Assembly: GCF_024832785.1 (NCBI RefSeq)
Contig: NZ_CP116615.1
Location: 2,852,001 to 2,916,000, forward strand
Direction of reading: 5' to 3'
Source of the DNA: Fontisphaera persica
Lineage (GTDB): Bacteria; Verrucomicrobiota; Verrucomicrobiia; Limisphaerales; Fontisphaeraceae
Length of the DNA: 64,000 nt
Below, in pieces: positions 61,254-64,000 of this stretch. Positions within the stretch are counted from its first letter, which is position 1, and each line of letters starts with the position of its first letter. Both the position numbers and the translations under genes were made by a program. Below the pieces are notes generated by a model. That model was not told the DNA's origin, did no database searches, and saw only the letters and a program-made list of their open reading frames with translations.

Positions 61254-61682
61254 TTACGACAGGGAAATGGCTTTGGTTTCATCCAGCAGCAGCAACAGGC
61301 GGTCCTCCCGCCGGGCCACGCCGCGCAAAAGAGCCCGAATCACTGGATTCACCGTCTCAGGCGGCGTTTCCATTATCTCGGGAGCCACCTCCTGAACGTC
61401 TTCCACCTGGTCCACCATCAGGCTGACGGCGCCGTCGCCATCGGAAAGCAGCACATGCACCGGCGCGGTCTCGGCGGATCGCTCCGGCAAGCCCAGCCGC
61501 CGCCGCAAATCAATGGCGGTGACAATCTGGCCGCGCAAATTGAGCAGGCCCCGGATTTCCGGCGCGGCCAGCGGCACGGGGGTCATGGATTGATTGCGCA
61601 CCACCTCCTGCACGCGCAGGACCGGCGCGCCAAAGAGGTAATTGTCCACGGTAAAAGTGCAATACAGCTCAGCGGTTTTCAT
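61254..61682 (-). CDS. cheW: Chemotaxis coupling protein CheW
   Basis: 142 aa. Single CheW/SH3-like domain: LYCTFTVDNYLFGAPVLRVQEV, LLNLRGQIVTAIDLRRRLGLP and DGAVSLMVDQVEDVQEV. It links receptors to CheA. Encoded 13 nt after cheA and upstream of mcp2. Confidence 0.97.
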   Translation of the reverse strand: MKTAELYCTFTVDNYLFGAPVLRVQEVVRNQSMTPVPLAAPEIRGLLNLRGQIVTAIDLRRRLGLPERSAETAPVHVLLSDGDGAVSLMVDQVEDVQEVAPEIMETPPETVNPVIRALLRGVARREDRLLLLLDETKAISLS

Positions 61683-61695
61683 AGGCTTGCTTCGT

Positions 61696-63954
61696 TCAAA
61701 CTGCGGCGGTCATCAAACCGGCGGCCTGCACCACTCCGGGCACGTCCACCAGCTCCGTGGTGCGCCCTTGTATGACGCAACGGCCCTGAATGCCGGTGCG
61801 CGCCTCGTGCCGGTCCAGTTCGACAGCTTGCTCTAAAATGTCCATGATGGTTCCCACCACCAGGCCCACGGGGCGGTCTTGGCAGGTGTACACCACCACA
61901 TTCAGATCGCCCTCCTCAGGATCGGCATATCCCAGGAACTGGCTTAGGCGCACCAAGTCCATCAACCGGCCGCGGTACTGCACCACCTCCCGCCCGCCGG
62001 CGTGCTCAACCTGGGTGCGCGCAATCTTTTCCAGACGGCCCACCGTGGCCAAATCAATGGCCAGCCGCTGCTGGCCCAAGGCGCACAGCAACAACTGGCG
62101 CGCCTGCGCCCCGGCCCGCCCGGCAGCCGCAGCGGCTTCCACCCGCCGGTGCTCGTGCTCCTGCGCCTGGCGCAACACATGAGCGTGTTGAGCCAGACCC
62201 AGCACATCCAGAATCAACGCCACCGTGCCATCGCCCAGCACGGTGGCGCCGGCAAAGACCGGAATGCGTTTGAGGTGTTTGCCCAGCGGCTTGACCACAA
62301 TTTCACAGGTGTCATTGATGCAATCCACCACCAGGCCAAACTGCTGTTGGTCGGCCTGCAACACCACAATGTTGACCGCGCCATTGTCCTCCGCCGCCGG
62401 CGGAACTTGAAACACGCGGGACAAATACACCAGCGGCAGCAGCCGTCCCCGCAACCGGCATACCGGCGCGCCCATGATTTCCTCGATTTGCCGGCGGCGT
62501 TGGTCCGCCTCCACCCGCACCAGCTCCACCAGGTTGACCTGGGGCACGGCGTAGCGCTCCGTCCCGCAGGTAACCAGCAGGGCGGGAATGATGGCCAGCG
62601 TCAGCGGGATTTTGATTTTGACTGTAGTGCCCTGGCCGGGCGTGCTTTCCACATCCACCGAACCGCCCAATTTCTCGATGTTGGTCTTCACCACGTCCAT
62701 CCCCACGCCGCGTCCGGAAACATTTGTGACTTTTTCCGCCGTCGAAAACCCGGGCAGGAAAAGCAGGTGAAACGCCTCGCGATCAGTCATCCGATGAGCC
62801 TGCTCCGCCGTAATCAATCCTTTCTCCAGGGCTTTGGCCTTGACTTTGGCGGCCTGAATGCCGCGGCCATCGTCGCTGACCTCGATGTTGACCTGTCCGC
62901 CTTCATGGAAGGCGCGCAACACCAGCCGCCCCATCTCCGGCTTGCCGGCGGCTTTGCGCTCGGACGGCAGCTCGATGCCGTGGTCCAGCGCGTTGCGGAC
63001 CAGGTGCAACATGGGGTCTTTGATGGCCTCGATAATCGCCCGGTCCAGCTCCGTATCCTGCCCAATCAACTCCAACTGCACCTGCCGCCCCAAGGCCATG
63101 GCCGTGTCCCGCACCACACGCGGAAGTTTGCTCCAGGCATTCTGGATGGGTTGCAGGCGCGTTTTCATCACTTCTTCCTGCAACTCGGTGGTCACCAGAT
63201 TCAAACGCTGCGCCACGGTGTTCAACTGGGTGTTTTCCGCATGGTCGCTGAGCTGCAGGATTTGATTCCGGGCCAGCACCAGCTCGCCCACCAGATTCAT
63301 CAACCGGTCCAGCAGGCCCACATCCACGCGCACATGGCTTTCGGCCATGCTGGAAGTAGCCGAGACCGCCGGGGTGGCGGTGGCAGTCTGTTCACATTCT
63401 TTATTGGCCATATTTGCATTATTTGAAGACTCGCAGACCGGCGCGGGCGCCGGCGTGGCCGGTATGGCAGTGACGGCGGCCGCGGCCGGCTCCGCCGGGG
63501 CCGGGGAAGCCGGGGCAGGCAGGGTGGCCTGCGGCGCGGCAGGGGTTTCCGGGGCGGCAGCCGGAGCTGGCTGGCTTTGCAGCAGGCGATTAATTTTGAG
63601 CGCCAAAGGGGCGTGTTGCAAAGCAGCGTCGTTGCCCTGCGCCTCAATAAGCGTCATGGCCTGCTGCAAGGTGTCCACCAGATTTAACAATAAAGTGGTG
63701 ATTTCCTGGCTCACCGCCATCCGCCCATCCCGCAAACGGCTTAAGAGGTTCTCTCCCGCATGAGTCAGCGCCTCCAGCTTTTTCAAGCCCAGAAAGCCGC
63801 TCGCCCCCTTGATGGTGTGCACCGCGCGGAAGATGCGCGACAAAATCTCCCGGTCCTGGGGATTCTTCTCCAATGCCACCAGGTCCGCCTCCACCTGGGC
63901 AAGATGCTCACGCCCTTCGGCGATGAACTCGCGGGTCAAATCAACGTTGTCCAT
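61696..63954 (-). CDS. cheA: Chemotaxis histidine kinase CheA with two C-terminal CheW-like domains
   Basis: 752 aa. Hpt domain with phospho-acceptor His46 (RAVHTIKGASGFLGL); a Pro/Ala-rich linker (about 130-205) instead of a P2 domain; dimerisation helices with LMNLVGELVLARNQIL; ATPase with HLVRNALDHGIE (N box), DDGRGI (G1), GRGVGMDVV (G2) and GTTVKIKIPLTLAI; a CheW-like P5 domain; then a second CheW-like domain (about 620-745, LLLCALGQQRLAIDLATVGRLEKI). The duplicated coupling domain is uncommon and could bridge arrays. Lack of P2 implies CheY docks elsewhere. Confidence 0.96.
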   Translation of the reverse strand: MDNVDLTREFIAEGREHLAQVEADLVALEKNPQDREILSRIFRAVHTIKGASGFLGLKKLEALTHAGENLLSRLRDGRMAVSQEITTLLLNLVDTLQQAMTLIEAQGNDAALQHAPLALKINRLLQSQPAPAAAPETPAAPQATLPAPASPAPAEPAAAAVTAIPATPAPAPVCESSNNANMANKECEQTATATPAVSATSSMAESHVRVDVGLLDRLMNLVGELVLARNQILQLSDHAENTQLNTVAQRLNLVTTELQEEVMKTRLQPIQNAWSKLPRVVRDTAMALGRQVQLELIGQDTELDRAIIEAIKDPMLHLVRNALDHGIELPSERKAAGKPEMGRLVLRAFHEGGQVNIEVSDDGRGIQAAKVKAKALEKGLITAEQAHRMTDREAFHLLFLPGFSTAEKVTNVSGRGVGMDVVKTNIEKLGGSVDVESTPGQGTTVKIKIPLTLAIIPALLVTCGTERYAVPQVNLVELVRVEADQRRRQIEEIMGAPVCRLRGRLLPLVYLSRVFQVPPAAEDNGAVNIVVLQADQQQFGLVVDCINDTCEIVVKPLGKHLKRIPVFAGATVLGDGTVALILDVLGLAQHAHVLRQAQEHEHRRVEAAAAAGRAGAQARQLLLCALGQQRLAIDLATVGRLEKIARTQVEHAGGREVVQYRGRLMDLVRLSQFLGYADPEEGDLNVVVYTCQDRPVGLVVGTIMDILEQAVELDRHEARTGIQGRCVIQGRTTELVDVPGVVQAAGLMTAAV

Positions 63955-64000
63955 GAGGCCAGCAATTCCAGAGTTAAACCGGCAAAGGCTCCCATGCCAG
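63955..64000. other. Region upstream of cheA at window edge
   Basis: 46 nt upstream of the cheA ATG. No promoter consensus or clear Shine-Dalgarno is visible, so the start of the operon may lie outside the window. Confidence 0.4.

Overview
The window is chromosomal DNA from a diderm, high-GC, motile bacterium. P- and L-ring genes, FliW/CsrA control of flagellin, a Tat-exported Gfo/Idh/MocA oxidoreductase, a PocR-AraC regulator and many 'gtagcgcaggcgtc'-type dispersed repeats together suggest the PVC group, most likely Verrucomicrobiota. That placement is an inference from gene content, not from a marker gene.

Layout. 1-2.4 kb (minus): fliW-csrA-flagellin, then a sugar cytidylyltransferase that runs off the window. 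2.6-4.1 kb (plus): a sigma-28-type promoter, a CheD-like protein that lacks both catalytic residues, and an HDOD protein. 4.3-7.0 kb (minus): a DUF58/BatA-like von Willebrand pair. 7.3-8.3 kb: a PocR-AraC regulator. 8.4-16.0 kb: accessory island 1, with three consecutive Rhs C-terminal toxin modules, each followed by a candidate immunity gene, enclosed by dispersed repeats in inverted orientation. 16.1-21.4 kb (plus): a small hypothetical gene, an oxidoreductase, an MFS transporter and an Aas-like acyltransferase/acyl-ACP synthetase. 21.4-23.4 kb: island 2, with an Rhs remnant between the same repeats, again inverted. 23.6-24.1 kb: an orphan membrane protein.

24.2-64 kb (all minus) is one nearly gapless chemotaxis/flagellar block, read cheA, cheW, mcp, response regulator, mcp, cheY, cheB, cheR, flgB, flgC, fliE, fliF, fliG, fliH, fliI, fliJ, motE-like, fliK, flgD, flgE, fliL, fliM, fliN, fliO, fliP, fliQ, fliR, flhB, flhA, flhF, an 83-aa gene, fliA, motA, motB, a 90-aa gene, flgF, flgG, flgA, flgH, flgI, flgJ, flgN, flgK, flgL. 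It encodes the basal body, export gate, rings, hook, stators, sigma-28 and a full chemotaxis pathway. fliD, fliS, flhG and flgM are not in the window. Matching -24/-12 (sigma-54-like) sites before flgB and before fliW, and sigma-28-like sites before cheD, one mcp and a response regulator, suggest a hierarchy of sigma-54 to structural genes plus fliA, and sigma-28 to chemotaxis genes.

The most interesting parts are the Rhs toxin/immunity cassettes with their inverted repeat borders, the flagellin leader embedded in the extended 3' end of csrA, the catalytically dead CheD, and a 630-bp near-identical block shared by the two chemoreceptor genes.
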